A DNA stretch of 64,000 nt, taken from Herbaspirillum rhizosphaerae. GTDB taxonomy: Bacteria > Pseudomonadota > Gammaproteobacteria > Burkholderiales > Burkholderiaceae_D. Shown here piece by piece: positions 48,915 to 57,746 of the stretch (positions within the stretch are counted from its first letter, which is position 1; each line of letters opens with the position of its first letter). Location: assembly GCF_001189965.1 (NCBI RefSeq), contig NZ_LFLU01000004.1, forward strand, positions 307,577 through 371,576. Direction: 5' to 3'. A program made the position numbers and the translations under genes. The notes beneath the pieces were generated by a model. That model did not search any database. It saw only the letters and a program-made list of their open reading frames with translations, and had not been told where the DNA came from.

Positions 48915-49664
48915 CTATCGAAGCCAGATCAGCGAAGCCATGCGCCCCGTCACCTTGTCGCGGCGATAGGAATAAAAACGCGTATCGCTGACGGTGCAAA
49001 ATCCGCCGCCGGAAACACGTGTGACGCCGACTTGCCCCAGCCGCAAACGAGCAAGCTGATAAATATCGGCAAGGAATTTCCCTTCCCGACCGGCGATCGC
49101 AGCAAAGGCGCTACGGCTTGCCGCATCATGCGAGACAAAGGCGTCGAGCACATCCTGCCCCACTTCAAACTTCTCCGGACCGATGGCCGGACCAAGCCAG
49201 GCAAGGATTTCGCCTGCACCTCGCCCGCGCATGGCGTTCACGGTGCGCTCCAGCACGCCCGACGCCAGACCGCGCCAGCCGGCATGGGCCGACCCCACCA
49301 CCTTGCCCGCCGCATCGCAAAAAAGAACCGGCAGACAGTCGGCCGTCATCATGGCGCACACGACGCCAGCTTGTGTCGCAATACAGGCATCCGCCTCCGG
49401 CGCGCCTTGCACATCCGCGGCATCGGCAACGTTGACGCCATGCACCTGCGTGAGCCAGGCCGGCTCCGACGGCAAAATGCTGCGCAGCAGACGACGATTA
49501 TGGGCAACGTGTTCAGGCGCATCCTGCACGTGCACACCCAGATTCAGCCCGCCGCCGCCCTGCCCGTCGCCATACGGCCCCAGACTTGCGCCGCCCTGGC
49601 GCAAGGTCGTCAGGGCGCCGACATTGTCTGGCCGATCGCGCCAGTCCGGAATCAGCAGTTCCAT
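48915..49664 (-). CDS. pgeF: Multicopper-like laccase-domain protein PgeF (YfiH)
   Basis: A 249-residue YfiH/PgeF protein with the TTLRQGGASLGPYG start, WLTQVHGVNV, MTADCLPVLFCD and the metal-site HAGWRGL. E. coli YfiH/PgeF hydrolyses mis-incorporated UDP-MurNAc-Ser and cleaves purine nucleosides in some members. Its ATG at 49664 is 4 nt after the rluD stop, so the two are coupled. The in-frame extension to 49703 is not needed. Confidence 0.92.
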   Translation of the reverse strand: MELLIPDWRDRPDNVGALTTLRQGGASLGPYGDGQGGGGLNLGVHVQDAPEHVAHNRRLLRSILPSEPAWLTQVHGVNVADAADVQGAPEADACIATQAGVVCAMMTADCLPVLFCDAAGKVVGSAHAGWRGLASGVLERTVNAMRGRGAGEILAWLGPAIGPEKFEVGQDVLDAFVSHDAASRSAFAAIAGREGKFLADIYQLARLRLGQVGVTRVSGGGFCTVSDTRFYSYRRDKVTGRMASLIWLR

Positions 49665-49668
49665 GAAA

Positions 49669-50727
49669 TCACTCGTCCAGTGTCTTGAGGACGTCGACAG
49701 CAATGCCGGCGCGACCGAGCAGCTCGGTGAAATCTTCCGGCAACGCGACTTCCCACTGGCATGCCTTGCCGCTGACCGGATGCACCAGCCCGAGTCGCCA
49801 CGCCTGCAGCGCCTGGCGCGGGAAAAACGGCATCAGATGGGTCTTGCCGTACAGCGCATCGCCGACCAGCGCAAAACCCAGCGACTGCATATGCACGCGG
49901 ATCTGATGCGTCCGGCCTGTTTCCAATTGGCAATGCACCAGGCTGACCGCGCGGCCATCCAGTGCACCCACGGCAACGCGCTGATAGTGGGTAATGGCCG
50001 GTTTGGCGCTCATGCTTTCCGACACGGCCATCTTGATGCGATCGCGCGGATGGCGGGCCATGGCGCCGTCGATGGTGCCCGACAACTGCGGCGTCCCCCA
50101 CACCAGCGCCAGATAACGGCGCTTGACCGTACGCGCCTGCAACTGGCGCACCAGATCGGTCTGCGCCGCCAGCGTCTTGGCGACCACCATCAGACCGCTG
50201 GTGTCTTTGTCCAGCCGATGCACGATGCCGGCGCGCGGCACCCCGCCCAAGGCCGGGAAATGATGTAATAAACCGTTAAGAAGCGTGCCCGACCAGTTAC
50301 CTGCAGCGGGATGAACCACCAGTCCGGCCGGCTTGTTGACCACCAGTATGGCCTTGTCTTCGTGCACGATGTCCAGGTCCATGGGCTCCGGCTGGAAGGC
50401 GGTATCCTCCGGCGCAGCCTGGGGCGTAATGACCACGACTTCGTCGCCCAGCACCGTCATTTTGGTGCGGGCGGGATTGCCGTCCACGGTCACGAAACCA
50501 GCCTCAATCCATTGCTGGATGCGGCTGCGCGAATATTGAGGCACAAGTGTGGAGACCACCTTGTCGAGTCTGCTGCCGCAGTCGTCGTCGGTCAGCCTGA
50601 GGGTAATCGGTTCGTTGCCTTCTGCAACCTCGTCGACGATTTCGTCGAGCGCGTCATCTCCCGCGTCTGTTTCGATAGGTTCGGCTGCAAAAGCTTTTGC
50701 AACCTTAGGGGGAGTGGTACGTGACAT
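49669..50727 (-). CDS. rluD: 23S rRNA pseudouridine synthase RluD
   Basis: A 352-residue RluA-family synthase. It has an N-terminal S4 domain (SRLDKVVSTLVPQYSRSRIQQWI) after an acidic 60-residue extension, and the catalytic Asp in GIVHRLDKDTSGLMVVAKT, with LETGRTHQIRVHM. It modifies U1911, U1915 and U1917 (E. coli numbering) in helix 69. bamD is divergent upstream and pgeF follows, a widespread rluD-pgeF pairing. The acidic N-terminal part is longer than in E. coli. Confidence 0.94.
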   Translation of the reverse strand: MSRTTPPKVAKAFAAEPIETDAGDDALDEIVDEVAEGNEPITLRLTDDDCGSRLDKVVSTLVPQYSRSRIQQWIEAGFVTVDGNPARTKMTVLGDEVVVITPQAAPEDTAFQPEPMDLDIVHEDKAILVVNKPAGLVVHPAAGNWSGTLLNGLLHHFPALGGVPRAGIVHRLDKDTSGLMVVAKTLAAQTDLVRQLQARTVKRRYLALVWGTPQLSGTIDGAMARHPRDRIKMAVSESMSAKPAITHYQRVAVGALDGRAVSLVHCQLETGRTHQIRVHMQSLGFALVGDALYGKTHLMPFFPRQALQAWRLGLVHPVSGKACQWEVALPEDFTELLGRAGIAVDVLKTLDE

Positions 50728-50790
50728 CAGCTATAATCAGTGGATTGAAATTTCTTGTTTCTTTGCACCCGCTCAAACTGCTCATACGTC

Positions 50791-51594
50791 ATGCAAAAAA
50801 TCTTATTGAAGTTGCTTACCGTCGCATTCGTCCTGTCTTTGTCCGCATGCGGCTTGCTGCCTGAACAAAAAGACGAGACGGTTGGGTGGTCCGCGTCCAA
50901 ATTATACTCGGAAGCCAAGGATGAACTGACCGCCGGCGGTTACGAGAAGTCAATCAAGTACTTCGAGAAACTCGAATCGCGCTATCCCTTCGGCACTTAT
51001 GCACAGCAGGCGCAGATGGATATCGCCTACGCTTACTACCGCCTGAACGATCAGCCGCAGGGTCTGGCAGCGGTTGACCGCTTCATCAAGCTGCATCCGA
51101 ATCACCCCAACGTCGACTACATGTATTACCTGCGCGGCCTGATCAACTTCAATGATCGCACCAGCATTTTCGACACCTTCACCGATCAGGACAACACCGA
51201 GCGCGACCCCAAGGCCGTGCGCGATGCCTTCGATTCGTTCAAGCTGCTGGCTGAACGTTTCCCTGACAGCACCTACACCCCTGACGCGATGGCGCGCATG
51301 AAATACCTGGTCAATGCCATGGCGCAATACGACGTCCACGTCGCCAAGTATTACTATCGCCGCGGCGCCTACGTATCTGCCGTCAATCGCTCCCAGGCCG
51401 CGATCAAGGATTACCCTGACGCGCCGGCCGTCGAAGAAGCGCTGTTCATCATGATGCGCTCCTACGAAGCGATGGGCCAGAAGCAATTGCGCGACGACAC
51501 CGAACGCGTCATCCAGGCGACCTACCCGAACAGCCCGTACTACACCGGCGGTCCGAAGGACGTCAAAGCCAAGCCTTGGTGGAAGATCTGGTAA
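50791..51594 (+). CDS. bamD: Outer membrane assembly lipoprotein BamD
   Basis: A 267-residue lipoprotein. The signal peptide ends in lipobox SLSACG, and about five TPR-like repeats follow (YSEAKDEL, YEKSIKYFEKLESRYPFG, LAAVDRFIKLHP and others). It is an essential part of the BAM complex that inserts beta-barrel outer membrane proteins. The ATG at 50791 precedes the signal; an in-frame start at 50755 is unlikely. Divergent from rluD, with a terminator after the stop. Confidence 0.94.
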   Translation: MQKILLKLLTVAFVLSLSACGLLPEQKDETVGWSASKLYSEAKDELTAGGYEKSIKYFEKLESRYPFGTYAQQAQMDIAYAYYRLNDQPQGLAAVDRFIKLHPNHPNVDYMYYLRGLINFNDRTSIFDTFTDQDNTERDPKAVRDAFDSFKLLAERFPDSTYTPDAMARMKYLVNAMAQYDVHVAKYYYRRGAYVSAVNRSQAAIKDYPDAPAVEEALFIMMRSYEAMGQKQLRDDTERVIQATYPNSPYYTGGPKDVKAKPWWKIW

Positions 51595-51622
51595 ATCGGC
51601 ACCAATCTGAAAGCACACTCAC

Positions 51623-51645
51623 AAAGCCCCGCATTGCGGGGCTTT
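51623..51645 (+). terminator. Terminator after bamD
   Basis: A 10-bp perfect stem AAAGCCCCGC/GCGGGGCTTT around ATT, followed by a short T-rich TTTGTTC tract. The remaining roughly 280 bp up to the receptor gene hold nothing I can identify. Confidence 0.75.
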
Positions 51646-51923
51646 GTTCATGCCCACTCGGATCCGGCATTGCCGGAACTGACCGGATCGCAGCGCAGCA
51701 CACTGCATTTGCTTGCTGCTATCGCCATTATTTCAAGCAACCATGTTGTTATTTCGGCAAACCATCTGGTTGACGAACTTACCTCGCCATAGAATGGGAA
51801 ATCAATACCAAATGCCTGGCAATACGCACAAGACCAGGCGTCACCCGATTTAGCTCGCCGATCTCCTGAAAAACGACACCCGCTGCATGCGCGGTGCCTA
51901 ACTATGCCCTACAGGAGAGCGAG

Positions 51924-53579
51924 ATGAGATGGTTTTACGACTTACAGATTTCCCAAAAATTGCTGGCGTCCTTCGTGCTGGTCCTCGGACTCACCACGAC
52001 ACTAGGCGCTCTGTCGGTCTACCAATTGGCGAAACTCAATCGCGCCTCCTCCGAAATCGCCACCAACTGGCTGCCCAGCATCAAGGTCGCACAGAAACTC
52101 CAGACCACACTGTCGCGCATGCGCGCCATCCAGCTCCAACACATCCTTGCGACCGATGAAAGCGGCTTGCTCCGGAACGAGCAGGAACTCAACATACAGA
52201 ACCAGTCCTTCCGGCAAGAATTGCTTGATTTTGCTCCTCTGGCGGGCACCAGCGAAGAACAGGAAACCGCGGCAAAACTGACGCAGGAATTCGATGCGCT
52301 CCTTCCGCTACAAAAGAAGATGCTTGCCATTTCCCGCACCGGCAAAAGCGCAGACGCCTACGCGGTCCAGATGCATGAATTCAATCCCCTGTATTTCCGC
52401 ATGCTGGCCGACGCCGATCGGCTGGTTGCCATCAATCAGAACGGCAGCATCGTCGCCGATGCAAGCGCGCGCGACATCTTCCGCTCTTCCCGCATCATGA
52501 TCATCGGCTTGCTGGGCTGCAGCATCGTGCTTGGGCTGCTGCTGGCGCTCTGGATGTCGCGCCTGGTGGTGCGGCCATTGCGGCAAGCCGTCCACATTGC
52601 CCAACGCGTCGCCGGCGGCGACCTGACCATGGATATATGCCCCGCCAGCAAAGATGAAACCGGCCAGTTGATGGCCTCGCTCAAGACCATGAACGACAGC
52701 CTGCTCAAGATCGTCAGCCAGGTGCGCAACGGCACCGACACCATCGCCACCGCATCGGGCCAGATCGCCACCGGCAATAGCGATCTCTCAACCCGCACGG
52801 AGGAACAAGTGTCGACCTTGCAGGCCACGGCCGCCTCCATGAAAGACCTGACCGACACCGTCAAACAAAATGCGGACAACGCCATCCAGGCAAACCGATT
52901 AGCGGTCTCGGCCTCGGATGTCGCGGCCCAGGGCGGCAGCGTAGTCGAACAAGTGGTGGACACCATGGAATCGATCAACGCCTCCTCAAAAAAGATCGCC
53001 GACATCATCAGCGTCATCGACGGCATCGCCTTTCAGACCAACATCCTGGCGCTCAATGCAGCAGTAGAGGCGGCGCGGGCCGGCGAGCAAGGGCGAGGCT
53101 TTGCCGTGGTGGCGACAGAAGTGCGCAACCTGGCGCAACGTTCAGCCAGCGCCGCCAAAGACATCAAATCGCTGATCAATGACTCGGTCACCAAAGTCGA
53201 CGCCGGCAGCAAGTTGGTGGCGCAAGCCGGCTCGACCATGCAGGATATCGTCCACAGCGTCAAACGCGTGACCGACATCGTCAGCGGTATCGCCAATGCC
53301 AGCAAAACGCAAAGCGATCGCATTGCGCAAGTCAATCAAAGCATAGGACAGATGGATGAAGCCACGCAGCAAAATGCCGCGCTGGTGGAAGAAGCCTCCG
53401 CCGCGGCGCAATCCCTGCAAGACCAGGCCGCAAGACTGGCGCAAGTGGTGGGCGTATTCAAGCTCGACAATCTGGCGGTCATGGGAAACCGCAGCGCCGT
53501 GAAAGAAATTGGCGTGGATCAGCCGTCACGGCAACTGCAAATTCCGGCCGGCGATCCGAGTCACTGGGATCAATTCTGA
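51924..53579 (+). CDS. Methyl-accepting chemotaxis protein (first paralogue)
   Basis: A 551-residue receptor. TM1 (about 10-32), a periplasmic four-helix-bundle sensor (4HB_MCP type), TM2 (about 190-215), HAMP, then a long signalling coiled coil with the conserved hairpin tip [33 protein letters not shown] (split here by residue limit into two). It ends HWDQF, a CheR/CheB-tether pentapeptide. The N-terminal methylation helix has the SSLEE-type site altered to STLQATAASMKDL. AGGAGAGCGAG lies upstream of the ATG. Ligand unknown. Confidence 0.9.
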   Translation: MRWFYDLQISQKLLASFVLVLGLTTTLGALSVYQLAKLNRASSEIATNWLPSIKVAQKLQTTLSRMRAIQLQHILATDESGLLRNEQELNIQNQSFRQELLDFAPLAGTSEEQETAAKLTQEFDALLPLQKKMLAISRTGKSADAYAVQMHEFNPLYFRMLADADRLVAINQNGSIVADASARDIFRSSRIMIIGLLGCSIVLGLLLALWMSRLVVRPLRQAVHIAQRVAGGDLTMDICPASKDETGQLMASLKTMNDSLLKIVSQVRNGTDTIATASGQIATGNSDLSTRTEEQVSTLQATAASMKDLTDTVKQNADNAIQANRLAVSASDVAAQGGSVVEQVVDTMESINASSKKIADIISVIDGIAFQTNILALNAAVEAARAGEQGRGFAVVATEVRNLAQRSASAAKDIKSLINDSVTKVDAGSKLVAQAGSTMQDIVHSVKRVTDIVSGIANASKTQSDRIAQVNQSIGQMDEATQQNAALVEEASAAAQSLQDQAARLAQVVGVFKLDNLAVMGNRSAVKEIGVDQPSRQLQIPAGDPSHWDQF

Positions 53580-53586
53580 TCGTGGC

Positions 53587-53615
53587 AAAAAAAAACGCGC
53601 CGGCCGGCGCGTTTT
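53587..53615. terminator. Bidirectional terminator between receptor gene and yaaA
   Basis: A perfect 24-bp palindrome, with arms AAAACGCGCCGG and CCGGCGCGTTTT (53592-53615), and A-/T-runs on both sides. It serves the converging receptor and yaaA genes. Confidence 0.85.
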
Positions 53616-53632
53616 ACATTGGCGAAGCCCGC

Positions 53633-54409
53633 TCAGTCCCCAATACGCCGGCGGAACACCCACGATGTTTCGCTCGACACCGCTTCATCGAAAGCATAGC
53701 CATCCAGGTCAAAGTTCTTCAGCTTTTCCGCCTGATTGACGCCTTTGAGCGCCGCGTATCGCGCCATCAGGCCGCGCGCACGTTTGGCATAGAAAGAAAT
53801 GATCTTGTACTTGCCGCCCTTCCAGTCTTCAAACACGGGCGAAATCACCTTGGCGTCGAGCACCTTGGGCTTGACCACCTTGAAATACTCTTCCGACGCC
53901 AGATTCACCAGCACCTTGGATTTATGCTGCGCCAGTTCGACGTTCAGCGCCCTGGTGACGTCTTCGCCCCAGAAGGCATACAAGTCCTTGCCATGCGGGT
54001 TCGGCAGCCTGGTGCCCATTTCCAGGCGATACGGCTGCATCAGGTCCAACGGACGCAAGGCGCCGTACAGGCCCGACAAGATGCGCACATGCGTTTGCAC
54101 GTAATCGAGTTGCTTCGCAGAAAGCGAAGCGGCGTTGAGGCCTTCATACACATCGCCGTTGAAAGCCAGCACCGCCTGCTTGCTGTTCTTGGTCGTGAAT
54201 TTGCGCGACCAGGAGGCATAGCGCTCGACGTTCAGGGCCGCCAACTGGTCGGAAATCCCCATCAGGGTGGAGATTTGCGCCGGTGACTTTTCTCTCAGGA
54301 CATCAATCAGCTCGGCCGAGCGCGCGATGAAATCAGGCTTGGTATGCAGATCAGTCGTTGGCGGGGTGTCGTAATCGAGGGATTTGGCGGGCGATAAAAC
54401 GATGAGCAT
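53633..54409 (-). CDS. yaaA: Peroxide stress protein YaaA
   Basis: A 258-residue YaaA (DUF328) protein, starting [16 protein letters not shown], with [34 protein letters not shown] and the C-terminal [10 protein letters not shown] segment. E. coli YaaA is induced by OxyR and limits free iron and oxidative damage; it has a DNA-binding HhH-like fold. The ATG at 54409 is chosen because the family starts there; the longer in-frame reading to 54520 is not supported. It stands, on the opposite strand, between two paralogous receptor genes. Confidence 0.93.
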   Translation of the reverse strand: MLIVLSPAKSLDYDTPPTTDLHTKPDFIARSAELIDVLREKSPAQISTLMGISDQLAALNVERYASWSRKFTTKNSKQAVLAFNGDVYEGLNAASLSAKQLDYVQTHVRILSGLYGALRPLDLMQPYRLEMGTRLPNPHGKDLYAFWGEDVTRALNVELAQHKSKVLVNLASEEYFKVVKPKVLDAKVISPVFEDWKGGKYKIISFYAKRARGLMARYAALKGVNQAEKLKNFDLDGYAFDEAVSSETSWVFRRRIGD

Positions 54410-54745
54410 GAATGGATCCGTTTGAATTTTTCGTAATGATACCGAAACCGCTGCGCCCCGTCTCGACGGCGGCGAAACAGGCCCGGATGTTGCACTGTCC
54501 AGGGACCTGCCCGGCGGCAATAGACGAGTGTTGCTAATTCACCAAAGCCAAAACTAATTCTCCCGCCTCCTAAACTTATTCTTAGAATAGTCGTTCACAG
54601 TCGTACGCGGTATGGGGCCGACAATCCAAGCAAGCAAAACCAGCAACGCCCCCTCCCGCTCCTCATATTTGCCGCACAACAAAAGCAACAGGAATTGCAT
54701 TGCTCCATCAAAGCAAGCCGCTACATTCACTGACAGGGAGGCTCT
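54410..54745. other. Intergenic region between yaaA and second receptor
   Basis: A 336-bp divergent gap. It holds the promoters of both genes presumably, and a small AT palindrome ATTCT-T-AGAAT (54578-54588). I could not find a convincing flagellar sigma-28 promoter: GCCGACAA at 54618 has no partner -35 at the right distance. Confidence 0.4.
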
Positions 54746-56464
54746 ATGAAGTGGTTCTACGATTTGCGAATTTCCAAAAAGCTGTTGATCTCGTTCATTA
54801 TCGTTCTGGCCCTGACCACGACGCTCGGCATTTTTTCCATCGTCCAGCTGGGCAAGGTCAATCAGGCCTCGACCGATATCGCCACCAACTGGATGCCCAG
54901 CGTCACGACTTCCCTGGAATTGAAAGTGCTGCTGGTGCGCATCCGCACGGTGCAATTGCAGCACGTGCTGTCGACCAAGGAAGAAGATTTCGTCAGCAAT
55001 GAAAAACTGCTCGACGACATGGTCCCCGCCATCAAAAAGAAACTCGCCGACTATGAAAAGCTGGTCGACACCGACGTCGAAAAAGCGGTCTTCCCTCAGT
55101 TCGTCAAGAATCTCGATGCCTTCCTCGCCCTGCAAAAGAAAATCCTTGAGCTCTCCCGCGCCAACAAGAACGACGAAGCCCGCGACGTTATCGTGAAGGA
55201 AGCCACGCCGATCTATCTGGCCATGTTCGCCAATGCCGACAAGCTCGTCGCCGTCAATCAGGAAGGCGCCAAGGGCGCAGATGAAGCGGCGGAAAAAACC
55301 TATCGTTCTTCGCGCATTCTCATTGTCGGCATGCTGGCGGGCTGCATCGTCATCGGTATGCTGATGGCGGTCTGGGTCGCGCGCATCGTGTCCAATCCGT
55401 TGCGCGAGGCTGTCGATGTCGCCCAGCGCGTTGCCGACGGCGACCTTACCGCTGACATTCATCCCTCCAGCAAGGATGAAACCGGCCAGCTGATGACCTC
55501 GCTCAAAGCCATGAACGACAGCCTGTTCAAAATCGTCAGCCAGGTCCGCCAGGGCACCGATACCATCGCCACTGCGTCCAACGAAATCGCCGTCGGCAAT
55601 CTCGACCTGTCCAGCCGCACCGAACAGCAAGCCAGTTCGCTGGAAGAAACCGCCTCCTCGATGGAAGAACTCACCTCCACCGTCAAGCAAAACGCGGACA
55701 ACGCACGCCAGGCCAACCAACTGGCGGTGTCGGCATCCGAAGTCGCCATCCAGGGCGGCAGCGTGGTGGAACAAGTGGTCAACACCATGGGTTCGATCAA
55801 CGATTCGTCCAAGAAAATCGTCGACATCATCAGCGTGATCGACGGCATCGCCTTCCAGACCAATATCCTGGCGCTCAATGCAGCCGTGGAAGCGGCCCGC
55901 GCCGGCGAACAGGGACGCGGCTTTGCCGTGGTGGCGTCGGAAGTGCGCAGCCTGGCGCAACGCTCCGCCAGCGCCGCCAAGGAAATCAAGGCGCTGATCG
56001 ACGACTCGGTGGAAAAAGTCGACACCGGCAGCAAGCTGGTCGCGCAGGCCGGCTCGACCATGCACGAAGTCGTCAGCAGCGTCAAACGCGTGACCGACAT
56101 CGTCGCCGAAATCAGCGCCGCCAGCCAGGAGCAAAGCACCGGCATCGGCGAAGTCAATCAGGCGATTACGCAAATGGATGAAGTGACGCAGCAAAATGCC
56201 GCGCTGGTGGAAGAAGCGGCGGCTGCCGCACAATCGCTGCAGGATCAGGCCTCGAAACTGGCCGAAGTCGTCAGCGTCTTCAAGCTCGACAGCGCGCACG
56301 TCAGGGCGGCGCCTGTCGTCAAGCCGGCAGCCGGAAAACCGGCGGCGCCGGCGGTCAAAGCCGCACAACCGGCCAGGCTTGCCGTCCGCGCGCCCGAGTC
56401 GCAGACACCGCGCCAGATCAAACAACCCGCTGCCGATGACGGCGGCTCCTGGGAGCAGTTCTGA
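54746..56464 (+). CDS. Methyl-accepting chemotaxis protein (second paralogue)
   Basis: A 572-residue receptor closely related to the first: same N-terminal [14 protein letters not shown] style, 4HB sensor, HAMP and signalling domain. It retains canonical methylation glutamates ([17 protein letters not shown]). After the coiled coil it has an Ala/Pro-rich flexible tail of about 50 residues ending SWEQF, a CheR/CheB docking pentapeptide of the NWETF kind. GGGAGG precedes the ATG. Ligand not known. It is followed by a terminator. Confidence 0.92.
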   Translation: MKWFYDLRISKKLLISFIIVLALTTTLGIFSIVQLGKVNQASTDIATNWMPSVTTSLELKVLLVRIRTVQLQHVLSTKEEDFVSNEKLLDDMVPAIKKKLADYEKLVDTDVEKAVFPQFVKNLDAFLALQKKILELSRANKNDEARDVIVKEATPIYLAMFANADKLVAVNQEGAKGADEAAEKTYRSSRILIVGMLAGCIVIGMLMAVWVARIVSNPLREAVDVAQRVADGDLTADIHPSSKDETGQLMTSLKAMNDSLFKIVSQVRQGTDTIATASNEIAVGNLDLSSRTEQQASSLEETASSMEELTSTVKQNADNARQANQLAVSASEVAIQGGSVVEQVVNTMGSINDSSKKIVDIISVIDGIAFQTNILALNAAVEAARAGEQGRGFAVVASEVRSLAQRSASAAKEIKALIDDSVEKVDTGSKLVAQAGSTMHEVVSSVKRVTDIVAEISAASQEQSTGIGEVNQAITQMDEVTQQNAALVEEAAAAAQSLQDQASKLAEVVSVFKLDSAHVRAAPVVKPAAGKPAAPAVKAAQPARLAVRAPESQTPRQIKQPAADDGGSWEQF

Positions 56465-56800
56465 CACGCGTGTTTCTTTATCGGCAGACACCAGACCGCA
56501 TGCCATCCGATGCGGTCTTTTTTTGCCTGCGATCAATTCGCGACTGAAGATTCATCGATAAATGGCCGATAAGCAAAATGAGGTTTCCAGTTAAGCAAAT
56601 GCTGCAGACATAGATTAGTATCTGCCTATGGAACAATGCAGGAAGCGCGCAGACAAAGCGTAAGGAAGAACGCCATTGCGCATCGCTCGTTTCGTCACGA
56701 CAATGCTCGTCCGCAAGGTGCGGGCAATGTGAAAACGATAACAAACAGCGAAGCGAATTGACGCACCATTCCTGCACACCCCGACCACACAGGAGGAGAT
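56465..56800. other. Intergenic region after second receptor gene
   Basis: A 336-bp gap. It contains the terminator at 56493-56524 and then about 275 bp before the DUF2513-like gene, with no supported ORF or RNA. A promoter for the downstream pair is expected but I could not pick it out. Confidence 0.4.
56493..56524 (+). terminator. Terminator after second receptor gene
   Basis: Stem AGACCGCA/TGCGGTCT (56493-56500 and 56511-56518) around a ten-base loop, followed by a run of seven T. Confidence 0.85.
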
Positions 56801-57091
56801 ATGAAACGCGACAAATCATTGATGGCGGACATCCTTAAAACGCTGTCCTCATTCGGCACGTCTTACGGCGACGTCGAAAAGATCCAGAGCAATCTCGCCA
56901 CCCAGAACACCCCGCCGGAGCTGATCCTGCACCATCTGCGCCTGCTGCATGATCGCGGCCTGGTGGCGGTCGACATCCATCAATTCTGGCGCGTCAGCGA
57001 TCAGGGCTACGACGTCCTCGACGCCGGCAACGACCTCAACGCCCCGGCAAATCCGGCAGATACTACGAAAGCGCGCGGTTTTGACAATTAG
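56801..57091 (+). CDS. DUF2513-like small winged-helix protein
   Basis: A 96-residue protein starting MKRDKSLMADILKTL, like the DUF2513 signature MKRDMDLIRKIL, and then a helix-turn-helix-like segment (PPELILHHLRLLHDRGLVAVD) and FWRVSDQGYDVLDA, where DUF2513 has LTxxGHDFLD. Function not established; DNA binding is plausible. A near-perfect AGGAGGAGAT precedes the ATG. The next gene, a PIN protein, overlaps its end, suggesting a pair. Confidence 0.7.
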   Translation: MKRDKSLMADILKTLSSFGTSYGDVEKIQSNLATQNTPPELILHHLRLLHDRGLVAVDIHQFWRVSDQGYDVLDAGNDLNAPANPADTTKARGFDN

Positions 57092-57620
57092 TACAGAAAC
57101 AATCAACACCTCTTCCGGCGGCCCGTCCGCGCTTGAGCGTCCTGCCGGCAACGGCGTCGACACAACGCGCCGCATCGTCCTCGACACCAATGTCTGCCTG
57201 GATCTGTTCGTCTTTCGCGATCCCCGCTGGGCCGGCTTGCTGCAAGCCATGGAAAGCGGAGAAGTCCAGGCTCTCACGCGCGAGGACTGCCGCATGGAAT
57301 GGCTGGTGGTGCTCAACTACCCCCACCTGCCGCTCACGGAAGACGACAAGCCCGGCATCCGCGCCGAGTTCGATCGCCTGATAGCCTGCCTGCCGAACGC
57401 AGCCGTCAATACCTTCGGCCTGCCGATCTGCACCGACCCCGACGATCAGAAATTCCTGGAGCTGTCGCTGCAGGCCGAGGCCGAAGTGCTCATCACCAAA
57501 GACAAGGCCTTGTTAAAGCTGGCGAAAAAAACCGCCCGCAAGAACATGTTCGCCATCATGACGCCGCAAACCTGGCACGCATCCCTTGCAGCCGCTGCGG
57601 CGCAACCGGCATCGTCATAA
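57081..57620 (+). CDS. PIN-domain protein, toxin-like RNase family
   Basis: About 179 residues with a PIN domain (COG1569-like): the first acidic residue in IVLDTNVCLDLF, Glu in EDCRMEW, and the Asp cluster in TDPDDQKFLELS. These are the usual Mg2+ nuclease positions. The start is uncertain: TTG at 57081 overlaps the previous stop and gives a 22-residue lead. No ATG lies closer. PIN toxins normally pair with a small antitoxin; the overlapping DUF2513-like gene is not a known antitoxin, so a toxin-antitoxin role is only inferred. Confidence 0.72.
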   Translation: MTISTETINTSSGGPSALERPAGNGVDTTRRIVLDTNVCLDLFVFRDPRWAGLLQAMESGEVQALTREDCRMEWLVVLNYPHLPLTEDDKPGIRAEFDRLIACLPNAAVNTFGLPICTDPDDQKFLELSLQAEAEVLITKDKALLKLAKKTARKNMFAIMTPQTWHASLAAAAAQPASS

Positions 57621-57746
57621 CCGGGATATCGGAACGACATCGCCGGTAGCCATGCACCAAGTCGGAACAGCGCCCCAAATCCGGCTAAAATGCCATCTTT
57701 GTCTGTTTGTCACCTTATTCGCCTACCTATTTCACAGATTTCCGCA

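Noticed and set aside
51855..51862. Flagellar sigma-28-like -10 (GCCGATCT) upstream of the first receptor gene
   Set aside because: No matching TAAA-type -35 at 11-15 bp spacing, so a sigma-28 promoter is not supported by eye.
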